A stretch of DNA of 64,000 bases from Phil1 sp964600045 (GCA_964600045.1 CAZRHS010000001.1:92347-156346); one strand, 5' to 3'. Positions 51,201 to 59,775 are shown, counted from the first letter of the stretch. A program made the numbers and translations. The notes: generated by a model from the letters alone, not told the origin.

Positions 51201-51992
51201 CATAAGGCACACGGGCTTTGTGCGCCCAAGCTCCTTGCGCACGGCTATATACTCATCGTATGCCTTCTGCAAAAGCTCATCCTCAAATTTTACCCCGTCT
51301 ATAACGGTTAAAAACGTTGTATGGCGGCAGTGATCCGACCAGTAGGTGTCTATCATGCGTATCTCGGTAATGGTCGGCTCGCGGTTTTCGCTCTTAAAAT
51401 AATTCTGGCAGAAGGCTATGTCGTCCGCGTCCATCGCAAGGCCCATGTCCTTCACAAGCTTTTCAAGCCCCGCGCGGTCAAGCGAAAGGAAGCCGTCAAG
51501 CGTTTTAACGGTTGTGGGTATGTCGTATTTTACGGCGAGTGTTTCGGGCAGCGTAAGTGCCGCCTCGCGCGCCTCAACCGGGTTTATAACGTATTTTTTG
51601 ATTTCGGCTATATCCTTGTCGCTAAGCTCGCCGTAAAGGGCGTAAACCTTAGCGGAGCGTATTACCGGGCGCTCACCCTGGGATATAATCTGTATGCACT
51701 GCGCCGCGGAATCGGCGCGCTGATCAAACTGACCGGGCAGATACTCGCTCGCGAAAACCGTGGCGTCGCCGGTTTCTATTTCGGAGGTGGCTATATCAAG
51801 CTGCGGCTCCGAAAAAACGGTTTTGATGGCGTAATCAAAAAGCTCGCTTGTGATGTTTTCGGCATCGTAGCGATTGAAAACGCGAACATCCTTAAGGCTG
51901 GTTATGCCAAGAAGATTCCTTGCCTCGTTCAGAAGACCCTTCGCTTCATTGGCAAGTTCTTTTTTCTTTTCAACGTATACTCTGTAAACCAT
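48300..51992 (-). CDS. purL: Phosphoribosylformylglycinamidine synthase, large single-chain form
   Basis: This enzyme converts FGAR, glutamine and ATP to FGAM. The 1230-residue chain carries the PurL synthase part, with FKNETHNHPTEIEPFGGAATCVGG and GDRVILLGGSTGRDGIGG-like motifs. A fused PurQ-type glutaminase is at the C-terminus, with GLMCGICNGFQ (nucleophile Cys) and a late His/Glu region PISHGEGRF. No separate purQ or purS is therefore needed. Its ATG overlaps the purD stop by one base (TGATG). Confidence 0.95.
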   Translation of the reverse strand: MVYRVYVEKKKELANEAKGLLNEARNLLGITSLKDVRVFNRYDAENITSELFDYAIKTVFSEPQLDIATSEIETGDATVFASEYLPGQFDQRADSAAQCIQIISQGERPVIRSAKVYALYGELSDKDIAEIKKYVINPVEAREAALTLPETLAVKYDIPTTVKTLDGFLSLDRAGLEKLVKDMGLAMDADDIAFCQNYFKSENREPTITEIRMIDTYWSDHCRHTTFLTVIDGVKFEDELLQKAYDEYIAVRKELGRTKPVCLMDIATIAVKYLKKQGKLDKLDESEEINACTVKINVDVDGVSEPWLLLFKNETHNHPTEIEPFGGAATCVGGAIRDPLSGRAYVYGAMRVTGAADPTVPVSETIPGKLPQRKIVTTAAAGYSSYGNQIGLATGIVDEIYHPGYAAKRMEIGAVIAAAPAENVRREVPAPGDRVILLGGSTGRDGIGGATGASKAHTVQSVETCGAEVQKGNAPEERKLQRLFRNSKATRMIKRCNDFGAGGVSVAIGELADGLEIDLNAVPRKYEGLDGTEIAISESQERMAVVVEAKNVDAFLALAAEENLQACPVAVVKEEPRLVMNWNGNKIVDISREFLNSNGSDKHIVITPAAPKAFGKTIEGGFADNYKKLADDLNICSKRGLSERFDSTIGAGTVLMPFGGKNQLTPIQAMVQKISVEKKHTDDCSLMSWSYNPFIAEKSPYHGAYLAVVESVAKLIATGAKFEDVYLTFQEYYEKPGTDGKRWGKPLAALLGAFKAQKELGIAAIGGKDSMSGSFEKLDVPPTLVSFAVTTEKVNNIVSPEFKAAGNKLIMLKPEYDESTGLPKAESVIATFNKVTELMRSGKAVSAYTPGLGGIAEAVMKMCFGNGLGFKFENSLSIDKLFGYAYGSFLLEVNEDVPGSVTIGTVTDDGKISLGGESVALNDLLGIYENKLESVYSCNIPDTKAPMQNFEYRASSYPSPAVKVAKPKVLIPAFPGTNCEFDSAKAVRDAGAEPEIIVINNLSAAGIQSSVEKFANELKSAQMVFIPGGFSGGDEPDGSGKFITAFFRNAAIKEGVSNLLEKRDGLMCGICNGFQALIKLGLVPYGKIIDTDENCPTLTFNTIARHQSRIVRIRVASNKSPWLSLTNVGDVYSVPISHGEGRFLASEELIKKLAANGQIATQYVDFSGNASSDVHFNPNGSMYAIEGITSPDGRVFGKMGHSERIGSGLYKNVPGEYNIRMFEAAVKYFK

Positions 51993-53263
51993 CAGTTTTC
52001 CTCCCTTGCTTTCAAAGCCCTGGCTCCTATGTCGCTGCGGCAGTAACTGTTTTCAAAATGAATTTTTTTAACCTTGGCGTAGGAACTTTCAATCGCGCCC
52101 TTTAACGTATCGTCAATGCTTACAACGCCAAGAACTCTGCCGCCGCTTGTAACAAGCCTGCCGTTTGTAAGCTTTGCGCCGGCAATATATGTGTCGGCAA
52201 AAATATCATCGGGAATTGTAATCTCAAAACCCTTTTCGTAAGAGGCGGGGTAGCCTTTTGATGCCATTATAACGCAGCAGGCGTGCTTGCGGCTGAACTT
52301 AACCTCGGTTTTGTCAAGCGTTCCGTTTGTTGTGGCCTGCATAACCGTGAGCAGGTCGCTTTCAAGAAGCGGCAGCACAACCTGCGCCTCCGGGTCGCCG
52401 AAGCGGCAGTTATACTCAATTACCTTTGGCCCTGTCGGCGTAAGCATAAGGCCAAAGTACAGGCAGCCCTTAAACGTTCTGCCCTCGGCCTTCATGGCGC
52501 GTATAGTGGGCAGAAAAATGGTTTTCATGCACTCATCGGCAATCTTGTCCGTGTAATACGGGTTGGGGGCGATTGTTCCCATGCCGCCGGTATTAAGCCC
52601 GGTATCGCCGTCGCAGGCGCGCTTGTGGTCCATTGAGGAAACCATCGGAACCACAACGTTGCCGTCCGTAAACGAGAGAACGGAAACCTCCGGCCCGGTC
52701 AAAAATTCTTCTATAACTATGCTGTCGCCGCTTTTGCCAAAGCGCTTGTCCTGCATAATGGATATAACGGCATCTTTTGCCTCGTCGCGGCTTTCGGCTA
52801 TGATAACGCCCTTGCCGAGTGCCAAACCGTCCGCCTTGATTACCGTAGGAATCGGCGCGGTTTCAAGGTACTCAAGCGCTTTTTCTGCGCTGTCAAATAC
52901 CTCGTACGCGGCGGTAGGAATTCCGTATTTCTTCATAAGGTTTTTGGAAAATACCTTACTGCCTTCAATTATCGCCGCCGCCTTATTCGGCCCGAAGCAG
53001 GGAATACCCTTTTCGTTAAGCGCGTCCACGCAGCCAAGCACCAGCGGATCGTCCGGCGCGACAACGGCATAATCTATTTTGTTTTCAAGCGCGAATTCAA
53101 CTATTGCGTTTATATCCGTAGCCGAAATGTTTACGCATTGTGCGTCGCGGGCTATGCCGCCGTTGCCGGGCAGGGCGTAAATACGCTCCACGGTTTTATT
53201 TTCTTTCAGCTTTTTTATAATGGCGTGCTCTCTGCCGCCGCCGCCTACGACTAATATGTTCAT
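51992..53263 (-). CDS. purD: Phosphoribosylamine--glycine ligase
   Basis: PurD joins glycine to phosphoribosylamine. The 423-residue ATP-grasp protein starts NILVVGGGGREHAI and has YALPGNGGI, VVAPDDPLVLG, KADGLALGKGV, NTGGMGTIAPNPYY and EYNCRFGDPEAQVV. It lies 18 bases after the AICAR transformylase gene and overlaps purL. Confidence 0.96.
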   Translation of the reverse strand: MNILVVGGGGREHAIIKKLKENKTVERIYALPGNGGIARDAQCVNISATDINAIVEFALENKIDYAVVAPDDPLVLGCVDALNEKGIPCFGPNKAAAIIEGSKVFSKNLMKKYGIPTAAYEVFDSAEKALEYLETAPIPTVIKADGLALGKGVIIAESRDEAKDAVISIMQDKRFGKSGDSIVIEEFLTGPEVSVLSFTDGNVVVPMVSSMDHKRACDGDTGLNTGGMGTIAPNPYYTDKIADECMKTIFLPTIRAMKAEGRTFKGCLYFGLMLTPTGPKVIEYNCRFGDPEAQVVLPLLESDLLTVMQATTNGTLDKTEVKFSRKHACCVIMASKGYPASYEKGFEITIPDDIFADTYIAGAKLTNGRLVTSGGRVLGVVSIDDTLKGAIESSYAKVKKIHFENSYCRSDIGARALKAREEN

Positions 53264-53281
53264 ATTAACTCCGTTTGAATA

Positions 53282-54466
53282 TCAATGATGGAACAGGCGC
53301 ATTCCGGTGAATACCATAACCATGCCGTATTTGTTGCAGCATTCTATAACCGAGTCGTCCCTTATGGAACCACCGGGCTCCGCAACGTATTTCACGCCGC
53401 TGCGCCTTGCGCGCTCAATATTATCGTCAAACGGGAAGAACGCGTCCGAGCCGAGCGCAACGCCGTCAATTTTCGCAAGGTAGGCTTTCTGCTCTTCCTG
53501 CGTAAAGCGCTCGGGCTTGGCGGTAAAGTAATTCTGCCAAATGCCGTCCGCGCAAACGTCCTCCTCGTTCTGGTTAATGTAGCCGTCCACTATGTTGTCG
53601 CGAACGGGCCTTGCTATCTCCGCCTTGAACGGCAGATTGAGCACCTTTTCATGCTGCCTTAAAAACCAGGTGTCCGCCTTGGTTCCGGCCAGGCGGGTGC
53701 AGTGAATGCGCGATTGCTGGCCCGCGCCCACGCCTATGGCCTGCCCGTCAACAGCGTAGCAAACGGAGTTGGACTGGGTGTATTTAAGCGTTATAAGCGC
53801 CACTATAAGGTCGCGCACCGCGCTTTCGGGCAAATCCTTATTGGCCGTTACTATGTTTGTCAAAAGCTCTCGGTTTATCTTAAAGTTGTTTCTGCCCTGT
53901 TCGAACGTAACGCCGAATACCTGCTTGGTTTCCTGAACCTCCGGCACGTAATCGGGGTCGATTTTTACTATGTTGTAGCCGCCCTTCCTTTTTGATTTCA
54001 AAATTTCAAGCGCCTCGGGCTCATAGCCGGGGGCAATAATGCCGTCTGAAACCTCGCGCTTTATAAGCTTTGCCGTTGTAACGTCGCAAACATCGGAAAG
54101 CGCCACCCAGTCACCAAAGGAGCACAGGCGGTCCGTGCCGCGGGCGCGGGCATAGGCGCAGGCGAGAGGGGATTCATCAAGCCCATCTATGTCGTCAACA
54201 AAGCAGGCCTTTTTAAGCTTCTCGGGAAGGGGAATGCCTACCGCCGCGGAGGTGGGGCTAACGTGCTTAAAAGAAGCCACGGCGGGCATATTAAGCGCCT
54301 CCTTAAGCTCCTTTACAAGCTGCCAGGAATTGAACGCGTCAAGAAAATTGATGTAGCCGGGCTTGCCGTTAAGTATCTCTATCGGCAGGTCGCTGCCGTC
54401 TTTCATGTATATCTTAGCGGGCTTCTGGTTGGGGTTGCAGCCGTATTTCAGTTCAAATTCAGTCAT
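53282..54466 (-). CDS. purH: AICAR transformylase (stand-alone PurH C-domain)
   Basis: This enzyme formylates AICAR to FAICAR with 10-formyl-THF. The 394-residue protein matches only the transformylase part of PurH. Visible motifs are LKYGCNPNQKPA, the catalytic Lys-His in ASFKHVSPTSAAVG, LKYTQSNSVCYAVDGQAIG and GAGQQSRIHCTRLAG. The MGS-like IMP cyclohydrolase half of the usual 510-residue PurH is missing. That step is supplied by the PurO-type gene just upstream. This split arrangement is known in Clostridia. Confidence 0.93.
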   Translation of the reverse strand: MTEFELKYGCNPNQKPAKIYMKDGSDLPIEILNGKPGYINFLDAFNSWQLVKELKEALNMPAVASFKHVSPTSAAVGIPLPEKLKKACFVDDIDGLDESPLACAYARARGTDRLCSFGDWVALSDVCDVTTAKLIKREVSDGIIAPGYEPEALEILKSKRKGGYNIVKIDPDYVPEVQETKQVFGVTFEQGRNNFKINRELLTNIVTANKDLPESAVRDLIVALITLKYTQSNSVCYAVDGQAIGVGAGQQSRIHCTRLAGTKADTWFLRQHEKVLNLPFKAEIARPVRDNIVDGYINQNEEDVCADGIWQNYFTAKPERFTQEEQKAYLAKIDGVALGSDAFFPFDDNIERARRSGVKYVAEPGGSIRDDSVIECCNKYGMVMVFTGMRLFHH

Positions 54467-54477
54467 TCCCGTTCTCC

Positions 54478-55194
54478 TTATTTATTCTTGTTGATAATCC
54501 TTGATTCGTGCTTTCCGCTCATAAGGTCTATATACCTTACAAAAAGGGATACCTTGTTATTTTCGTTAAGATTGGTCCAAATGGTGTTTGTCAGTGTGTC
54601 TATGTCCGCATCGGGCAGTTCAAGCGTTTTCGGTTCGCCCTCAAAGCTTGGCAGGGGATTGCCCTCGCATTTGTAGGTATGTATAAACTTTGCCTTGCCG
54701 GGCAGGGGATTGGAGTAAGCGTAGGTGTATCTTTCGCAGCTTGAGCCGTCTCCCTCGGCGGATTTAAGAATGGAGAGGGCAAAGTTCATATTGCCGTTTT
54801 CGTGGTGCACAATGCCGGAAATCCTCGGGGTGTAGTTCGGGGCATCGTCCTCAAACTCGCGCGTACGCAGCGCCTGCTCAAATGTCATCTGCTTGTCCAT
54901 CATATCGTAAACGGTGTCCGTCTGGTCGCCGTTTGTAACAATTGTTTTGTTGCCAAGCACTCGAACGGGCGCGTATATGATAAGGTGCGGGTCAACCATC
55001 TTCGATTCGTCAAATGCCTGCGTGCGTATGCCGTCGCCGTCCTCGATAAATACGCGGTTGCGGCTGTTTTCGCTGCGGCCCATTATAAAATACGCGATAA
55101 CGGCCTTTTTGCCGTCCGCGCTTTTGCCCAAAATAATTCCTCTGCCGTGATAAGCCAAAGACTTCAGTTCCTGCTCAATTGTTTTGATTTCCAC
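54478..55194 (-). CDS. purO: PurO-type IMP cyclohydrolase
   Basis: PurO closes the ring of FAICAR to give IMP, the last step of the pathway. The 238-residue protein is unlike bacterial PurH. It resembles the archaeal-type IMP cyclohydrolase fold: YHGRGIILGKSADGKKAVIAY, MGRSENSRNRVF, YTPRISGIVH and the C-terminal FVRYID segment. It lies 11 bases before the transformylase gene, whose product is its substrate, which supports the assignment. Confidence 0.87.
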   Translation of the reverse strand: MEIKTIEQELKSLAYHGRGIILGKSADGKKAVIAYFIMGRSENSRNRVFIEDGDGIRTQAFDESKMVDPHLIIYAPVRVLGNKTIVTNGDQTDTVYDMMDKQMTFEQALRTREFEDDAPNYTPRISGIVHHENGNMNFALSILKSAEGDGSSCERYTYAYSNPLPGKAKFIHTYKCEGNPLPSFEGEPKTLELPDADIDTLTNTIWTNLNENNKVSLFVRYIDLMSGKHESRIINKNK

Positions 55195-55198
55195 TGTA

Positions 55199-55843
55199 TT
55201 AGCCCTCCTGTTGCTTAATGCGAACTATTCCGTTTTCAACGCTTATTCTGTCCTCACAAAAAAGCCTTACGGCGCGGGGCAGTATCTGCCACTCGGCCTG
55301 CTCCATAATGCGCCTTTGAAGGGTTTCGGGCGTGTCGTCATCGGCCACCTCAACCGCCTTTTGCAGTATAATGGGGCCGGCGTCGCATTCAGCGGTTACA
55401 AAGTGAACCGTCGCTCCCGAAACCTTAACGCCTTTTTTCAGCGCCTCCTCATGCACGTGCAGTCCGTAGTACCCTTTTCCGCAAAATGAAGGGATAAGCG
55501 CCGGATGCACGTTTATCATCTTGTTGGGAAACGCCTGATATACGCTTTCGTCAAGTATTATCATAAAGCCGGCGTAAACCACAAGATCCGCCCCTTCTTC
55601 AATAAGGGCATCCCGTATCGCCAGGCTGTATGAAGCTATGTCCGCATAATCCTTTCGGATTATCACGCGGGTTTTTATGCCCGCGTTTTCGGCCCTTGTA
55701 AGCGCGTAAGCGTCCGCTTTTGATGATATTACGCAGCTGATTTTGCCGCACCCGAGCTCACCCGCGTTCTGCGCGTTTATAAGCGCCTGCAGATTGGTGC
55801 CGCCGCCGGATACAAGCACAACTATTTTTTTCGCGTTATTCAA
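55199..55843 (-). CDS. purN: Phosphoribosylglycinamide formyltransferase
   Basis: PurN formylates GAR using 10-formyl-THF. The 214-residue protein has VLVSGGGTNLQALI, the AGFMIILDESV region, the catalytic triad segment INVHPALIPSFCGKGYYGLHVHEEAL and GATVHFVTAECDAGPII. I place the start at the TTG at 55843: GAGGGTG lies just upstream, it overlaps the purM stop by 8 bases (TTGAATAA), and family members begin at this point. Confidence 0.95.
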   Translation of the reverse strand: MNNAKKIVVLVSGGGTNLQALINAQNAGELGCGKISCVISSKADAYALTRAENAGIKTRVIIRKDYADIASYSLAIRDALIEEGADLVVYAGFMIILDESVYQAFPNKMINVHPALIPSFCGKGYYGLHVHEEALKKGVKVSGATVHFVTAECDAGPIILQKAVEVADDDTPETLQRRIMEQAEWQILPRAVRLFCEDRISVENGIVRIKQQEG

Positions 55844-56879
55844 TGATAACACCCTCGCTGCTTTCAACAACCTTGCCTATTATGTAGGCATCCTCGCCGT
55901 TTGCCTTAAGAATATCGAGCGCCTTGTCAGCATCGGCTGCGGACACGACTATGCTCATGCCAACGCCCATGTTGAACGTGTTGAACATATCGCGCTCAGA
56001 AATGCCGCCAACCCTTTGAATAAGGCCGAATATGGGCGGTATTTTAAGGGAAGCCTTATCTACCTTTACGGAATATCCCTTTGGCAGGCTGCGCGGTATG
56101 TTTTCATAGAAGCCGCCGCCCGTTATGTGCGATATGGCGTGAACATTCACGGCGCTTAAAAGTGCGAGCACGGGCTTTACGTAAATCCTTGTCGGGGTAA
56201 GCAGCGTTTCGCCAAGCTCCCTGCCGCCAAGTTCTTCTTTGTAGGCCGAAAGGTCGCAGTTTCCTATGTCGAAAACCTTGCGCACAAGAGAAAAGCCGTT
56301 TGAGTGAACGCCGGAGGAGGGCAGGGCTATAACAGCGTCGCCGGCCTTTACGGTTGTGTTATCAAGCAGCTTCTTTTTATCAACTATGCCAACGGCAAAT
56401 CCCGCCAGGTCATAATCCTCTGCGGGCATCATGCCCGGATGCTCCGCGGTTTCGCCGCCTATAAGCGCGGCGCCGGACTGCACGCAGCCCTCGCAAACGC
56501 CGCTCACTATCGAGGCGATCTTTTCGGGAATGTTCTTTCCGCAGGCAATGTAGTCAAGGAAGAAAAGGGGCTTTGCGCCGCAGCATATAATGTCGTTAAC
56601 GCACATGGCAACGGCGTCTATGCCTATGGTGTCGTGCTTATCCATAAGAATGGCAAGCTTAACCTTGGTGCCGCAGCCGTCCGTGCCGCTTACAAGAACC
56701 GGCTCTTCCATGCCGGCTACGGGCAGGCCGTAGCATCCGCCAAAGCCGCCAACGTCGTCAAGGCAGCCCTCGTTGCGGGTTCTCGCTATGTGCTTCTTCA
56801 TCAGCTCAACCGCCTTGTAGCCGGCCGTAATGTCAACGCCCGCCGCGGCATAAGCTTCGGATTTGGAATTAGCGTTCAT
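55836..56879 (-). CDS. purM: Phosphoribosylformylglycinamidine cyclo-ligase (AIR synthase)
   Basis: PurM closes FGAM to AIR with ATP. The 347-residue protein has YAAAGVDITAGYKAVELMK, GGFGGCYGL, DGCGTKVKLA, MCVNDIICCGAKPLFFLDY, GGETAEHPGMM and HITGGGFYENIPR. The start at 56879 follows GGAGTAACATTT and lies 5 bases after purF; the reading from 56924 overlaps purF. Confidence 0.96.
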   Translation of the reverse strand: MNANSKSEAYAAAGVDITAGYKAVELMKKHIARTRNEGCLDDVGGFGGCYGLPVAGMEEPVLVSGTDGCGTKVKLAILMDKHDTIGIDAVAMCVNDIICCGAKPLFFLDYIACGKNIPEKIASIVSGVCEGCVQSGAALIGGETAEHPGMMPAEDYDLAGFAVGIVDKKKLLDNTTVKAGDAVIALPSSGVHSNGFSLVRKVFDIGNCDLSAYKEELGGRELGETLLTPTRIYVKPVLALLSAVNVHAISHITGGGFYENIPRSLPKGYSVKVDKASLKIPPIFGLIQRVGGISERDMFNTFNMGVGMSIVVSAADADKALDILKANGEDAYIIGKVVESSEGVIIE

Positions 56880-56884
56880 AAATG

Positions 56885-58309
56885 TTACTCCTTCCCGTTC
56901 CAGCAATAGGTGCAAAGATCGCATTCATTAAGGCCTATGGCCTCTATTATTCCTTCTAATGTCTGAAATTCCAGCGAGGCAAAGCCGAACTTTTCGCATA
57001 TAACGCGGCGCAGCGCCTTTCCGCGCTCCGTTTCGCCGTCGGAATACTCATCCATGTAATTAAAGCCTTCCTCGCCCTCAAGCTCCAGTATAACCCTTCT
57101 CGCTATAAGCTCCATGTCGCTTGTCGCGCGGGAAAAATTAAGGTATTTGCAGCCGTACATGATGGGCGGGCAGGCCGAGCGCATGTGCACGGATTTTGCT
57201 CCGTTTTCATAAAGAAAATCCACCGTGCCCTTAAGCTGCGTACCACGAACAATTGAATCGTCAACAAAAAGCAGATTCTTATCAACTATAAAATCGTGAA
57301 CGGGTATCTGCTTCATGCGGGCAACCCTGTTGCGTTCGGATTGCTCCGTGGGGGTAAAGCTGCGCGACCAGGTGGGTGTGTATTTTATGAACGCGCGCGC
57401 GAACTTTTTGCCGCTTTCGTTGGCATAGCCGATCGCGTGCGGCAGGCCCGAATCCGGTACGCCGCCAACGTAGTCAATGTCCTGCGCAAGGCCCTTCTTC
57501 CTGTCGTGCTCCGCCATAATCTCGCCGTTGCGGCAGCGCATGGCTTCCACGTTTACGCCCTCATAGGTGGCAGTGGGGTAGCCGTAATAGCTCCAAAGAA
57601 ATGCGCATATGCGCTTTTTTGTGCCGGGCTTTGCAAGAACGGTGATGCCGTCGGGCGTAATCTTAACTATCTCGCCCGGGCCAAGCTCCTTTTCGTCCTC
57701 ATAACCAAGCTTTTGATACGCGAATGATTCAAACGTTACCGCGTAGCCTAAATCGTTTTTGCCTATAAGCACCGGCAGCCTGCCCACGCGGTCGCGGGCG
57801 GCTATAATCGAGCCGTCGCTTGTAAGTATCAAAACAGAGCAGGTACCGTCTATAAGATCCTGCGCGTACTTTATGCCCTCTGTAAAGTTTTCCTTTTGGT
57901 TTATAAGAGCCGCCGCAAGCTCGGTGGAGTTAACCTCGCCGCCGGTCATGGCGTCAAAGTATCCGCCGGATGTAGAAAGGCACTTTTCAATAAGCTCATC
58001 AGCGTTATTTATAACGCCTATCGTGCATATAGCGTATGTGCCCAGCTTTGAGCGGATAAGCATAGGCTGCGGATCCGTGTCGCTTATGCAGCCTATTGCC
58101 GAAGTGCCCTTCATTTCCTCAAATATGGTTTCAAACTTGGTCCTGAAGGGCGCGTTTTCAATACTGTGAATTTTGCGCTGCAGCCCTATCTGGCTGTCGT
58201 ACGCGGCAAGTCCGCCGCGGCGTGTTCCAAGGTGTGAATGATAATCCACACCGAAGAACACATCCATAAGGCAGTCTTTCTTTGAGGCGATCCCAAAAAA
58301 TCCTCCCAT
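56885..58309 (-). CDS. purF: PurF-like amidophosphoribosyltransferase lacking the glutaminase cysteine
   Basis: PurF normally makes phosphoribosylamine from PRPP and glutamine, using an N-terminal Cys. This 474-residue protein starts MGGFFGIASKKD where the family has (M)CGIFGI. Gly stands in place of Cys, and no Cys, Ser or Thr nucleophile is available at the N-terminus. The PRPP loop LLFVDDSIVRGTQ is intact. Iron-sulphur ligands expected from Bacillus PurF are also kept: C235, C387, C466 and C469, plus an extra C463. The transferase half is therefore probably active, perhaps with free ammonia. I recall similar Cys-less homologues in other gut anaerobes. It is the only purF in this operon. 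Confidence 0.85.
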   Translation of the reverse strand: MGGFFGIASKKDCLMDVFFGVDYHSHLGTRRGGLAAYDSQIGLQRKIHSIENAPFRTKFETIFEEMKGTSAIGCISDTDPQPMLIRSKLGTYAICTIGVINNADELIEKCLSTSGGYFDAMTGGEVNSTELAAALINQKENFTEGIKYAQDLIDGTCSVLILTSDGSIIAARDRVGRLPVLIGKNDLGYAVTFESFAYQKLGYEDEKELGPGEIVKITPDGITVLAKPGTKKRICAFLWSYYGYPTATYEGVNVEAMRCRNGEIMAEHDRKKGLAQDIDYVGGVPDSGLPHAIGYANESGKKFARAFIKYTPTWSRSFTPTEQSERNRVARMKQIPVHDFIVDKNLLFVDDSIVRGTQLKGTVDFLYENGAKSVHMRSACPPIMYGCKYLNFSRATSDMELIARRVILELEGEEGFNYMDEYSDGETERGKALRRVICEKFGFASLEFQTLEGIIEAIGLNECDLCTYCWNGKE

Positions 58310-58343
58310 AATAACCCGCTTTCTGAAAGATTAAAAGCAAATA

Positions 58344-59030
58344 TTAAGCGAAGAAAAGCTTGGAAAGCGTCATGGGGTCAATATACTTGCCGTCCTTGTA
58401 AACGCGCATATTGCCGGAGGCAATTTCGTCTATCAGCATTACGTCGCCGTTGGCATCGTAGCCGAACTCAAACTTAATGTCGTAAAGATCAAGGCCTTTT
58501 TCCTTAAGATCGTCCGCCACTATCTTGGTTATCTTCTGGGTCATGTCCTTTATGGCGTCATACTGCTTTTCGCTCATAACGCCCAGCACTATAAGGCCGT
58601 CCTTGGTTACAAGGGGATCGCCCTTAGCGTCGTTCTTAAAGGTTGTTTCAACGTACGCGGGAAGGTCTGCGCCCTCTTCAACATATTCACCGTAGCGGCG
58701 GAAGAAGCTGCCAACGGCCTTGTAGCGGCAGATAACCTCAAGACCCTTGCCGAAAACCTTGGCGGGGAGCACTTCCATGGTGGTGTCATTAAGATTGGCG
58801 CTCACATAGTGGGTTTTGATGCCGGCAGCGTTGATTTTCTCGAAGAAATAGATTGACATGCGAAGGTTCACGTCGCCCACGCCCTCGATAGTCAGACCCA
58901 CGGAGTTTTCGCCGGGGTCAAACACGCCGTCTTTGCCGGTGCAGTCGTCCTTGAACTTGAGAAGGTAGTTGCCGTTTTCAAGCGCGAAAACGTTCTTTGT
59001 CTTGCCCGTGTAAACCAGCTTGTTTTCCAT
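58344..59030 (-). CDS. purC: SAICAR synthetase
   Basis: PurC joins aspartate to CAIR. The 228-residue protein starts LVYTGKTKNVFALENG, matching the GKTK nucleotide-binding start of the family. It has VICRYKAVGSFFRRYG, FEFGYDANGDVMLIDEI and a conserved SGNMRVYKDGKY end. It lies between purE and purF. purB, the next enzyme, is not in the window. Confidence 0.94.
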   Translation of the reverse strand: MENKLVYTGKTKNVFALENGNYLLKFKDDCTGKDGVFDPGENSVGLTIEGVGDVNLRMSIYFFEKINAAGIKTHYVSANLNDTTMEVLPAKVFGKGLEVICRYKAVGSFFRRYGEYVEEGADLPAYVETTFKNDAKGDPLVTKDGLIVLGVMSEKQYDAIKDMTQKITKIVADDLKEKGLDLYDIKFEFGYDANGDVMLIDEIASGNMRVYKDGKYIDPMTLSKLFFA

Positions 59031-59060
59031 GATCTTAATTCTCCTTTTATTTATAAAAAT

Positions 59061-59549
59061 TTAGAGCTGTTTCATAACCGCGCTGTCTTTTTCAAGCACG
59101 GCGGCCGCATCGCTTGCGCGCTTGGCGTCAAGCTTTTTGGCCAGTTCCTCGTCCTCAACCGCGATTATCTGCGCGGCAAGAAGCGCCGCGTTCGCCCCGC
59201 CGTTTATGGCAACGGTTGCAACGGGAATGCCAGAGGGCATCTGCACCGTTGAAAGCAGAGCATCGATTCCTTCAAGAACAGAGGATTTGCAGGGAATGCC
59301 GATCACCGGCAGCGTTGTGTTCGCGGCGATTGCGCCCGCAAGGTGCGCGGCCATGCCGGCGGCGGCGATCAATACGCCGAATCCGTTGGCGCGGGCGGAG
59401 GAGGCGAACTCATAAGCCTTCATCGGGGTGCGGTGCGCTGAATATATATGCACTTCATAGGGTATTCCAAGCGCGCTCAGCGTATCCGTTGCCTTTTTAA
59501 CTATTGGCAGGTCGCTGTCGCTTCCCATAACGATTCCTACTTTTTTCAT
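59061..59549 (-). CDS. purE: N5-carboxyaminoimidazole ribonucleotide mutase
   Basis: PurE makes CAIR. The 162-residue protein begins KKVGIVMGSDSDLPIVKKA and has IYSAHRTPMKAYEF, AAAGMAAHLAGAIAA and LPVIGIPCKSS, with the class I catalytic His in SAHRT. purK, the usual partner of class I PurE, is not in the operon. The start at 59549 is the first after the riboswitch terminator; the reading from 59621 would begin inside the terminator stem. It is the first gene of the purine operon. Confidence 0.95.
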   Translation of the reverse strand: MKKVGIVMGSDSDLPIVKKATDTLSALGIPYEVHIYSAHRTPMKAYEFASSARANGFGVLIAAAGMAAHLAGAIAANTTLPVIGIPCKSSVLEGIDALLSTVQMPSGIPVATVAINGGANAALLAAQIIAVEDEELAKKLDAKRASDAAAVLEKDSAVMKQL

Positions 59550-59587
59550 GAATAATCGCCATCCTTTCACTGTTAAAAAATTAATAA

Positions 59588-59629
59588 AAAACAAAAGGGC
59601 GCACTTGAATAAAGTGTTCAAGTGTGCCC
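59588..59629 (-). terminator. Expression-platform terminator of the ZTP riboswitch
   Basis: On the minus strand GGGC, a mismatch and CACTTGAA pair with TTCAAGTG and GCCC (12 pairs, 7-base loop), followed by TTTTGTTTTTT. Its 5' arm shares GGGC with the 3' end of the aptamer, so ligand binding and termination compete. Confidence 0.93.
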
Positions 59630-59703
59630 AGACGGTCGGCTTTTTAACATTCGTTTTTTGTTCCTTTGTGGTGCTCCACTTAAATTCCCGTCAGTTACAA
59701 AAA
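59626..59703 (-). ncRNA. ZTP (pfl) riboswitch aptamer
   Basis: On the minus strand the RNA has the two conserved modules of the ZTP riboswitch. The first is GUAACUGACGGG followed by the stem GUGGAGCACCAC. After a linker comes GCCGACCGUCUGGGC, which is invariant in the class as I know it. ZTP and ZMP accumulate when 10-formyl-THF is scarce. Binding should then disrupt the downstream terminator and turn on the purine and fhs genes. Confidence 0.93.
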
Positions 59704-59775
59704 ACGGTACAGATTCTGTACATTATGTTGTTCCGCAAAGGCCATACGGCAAATATGAACCCCTGTTACACCCAC

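Noticed and set aside
59061..59621. Upstream start for purE at 59621.
   Set aside because: It would begin inside the riboswitch terminator stem; the product fits the family only from 59549.
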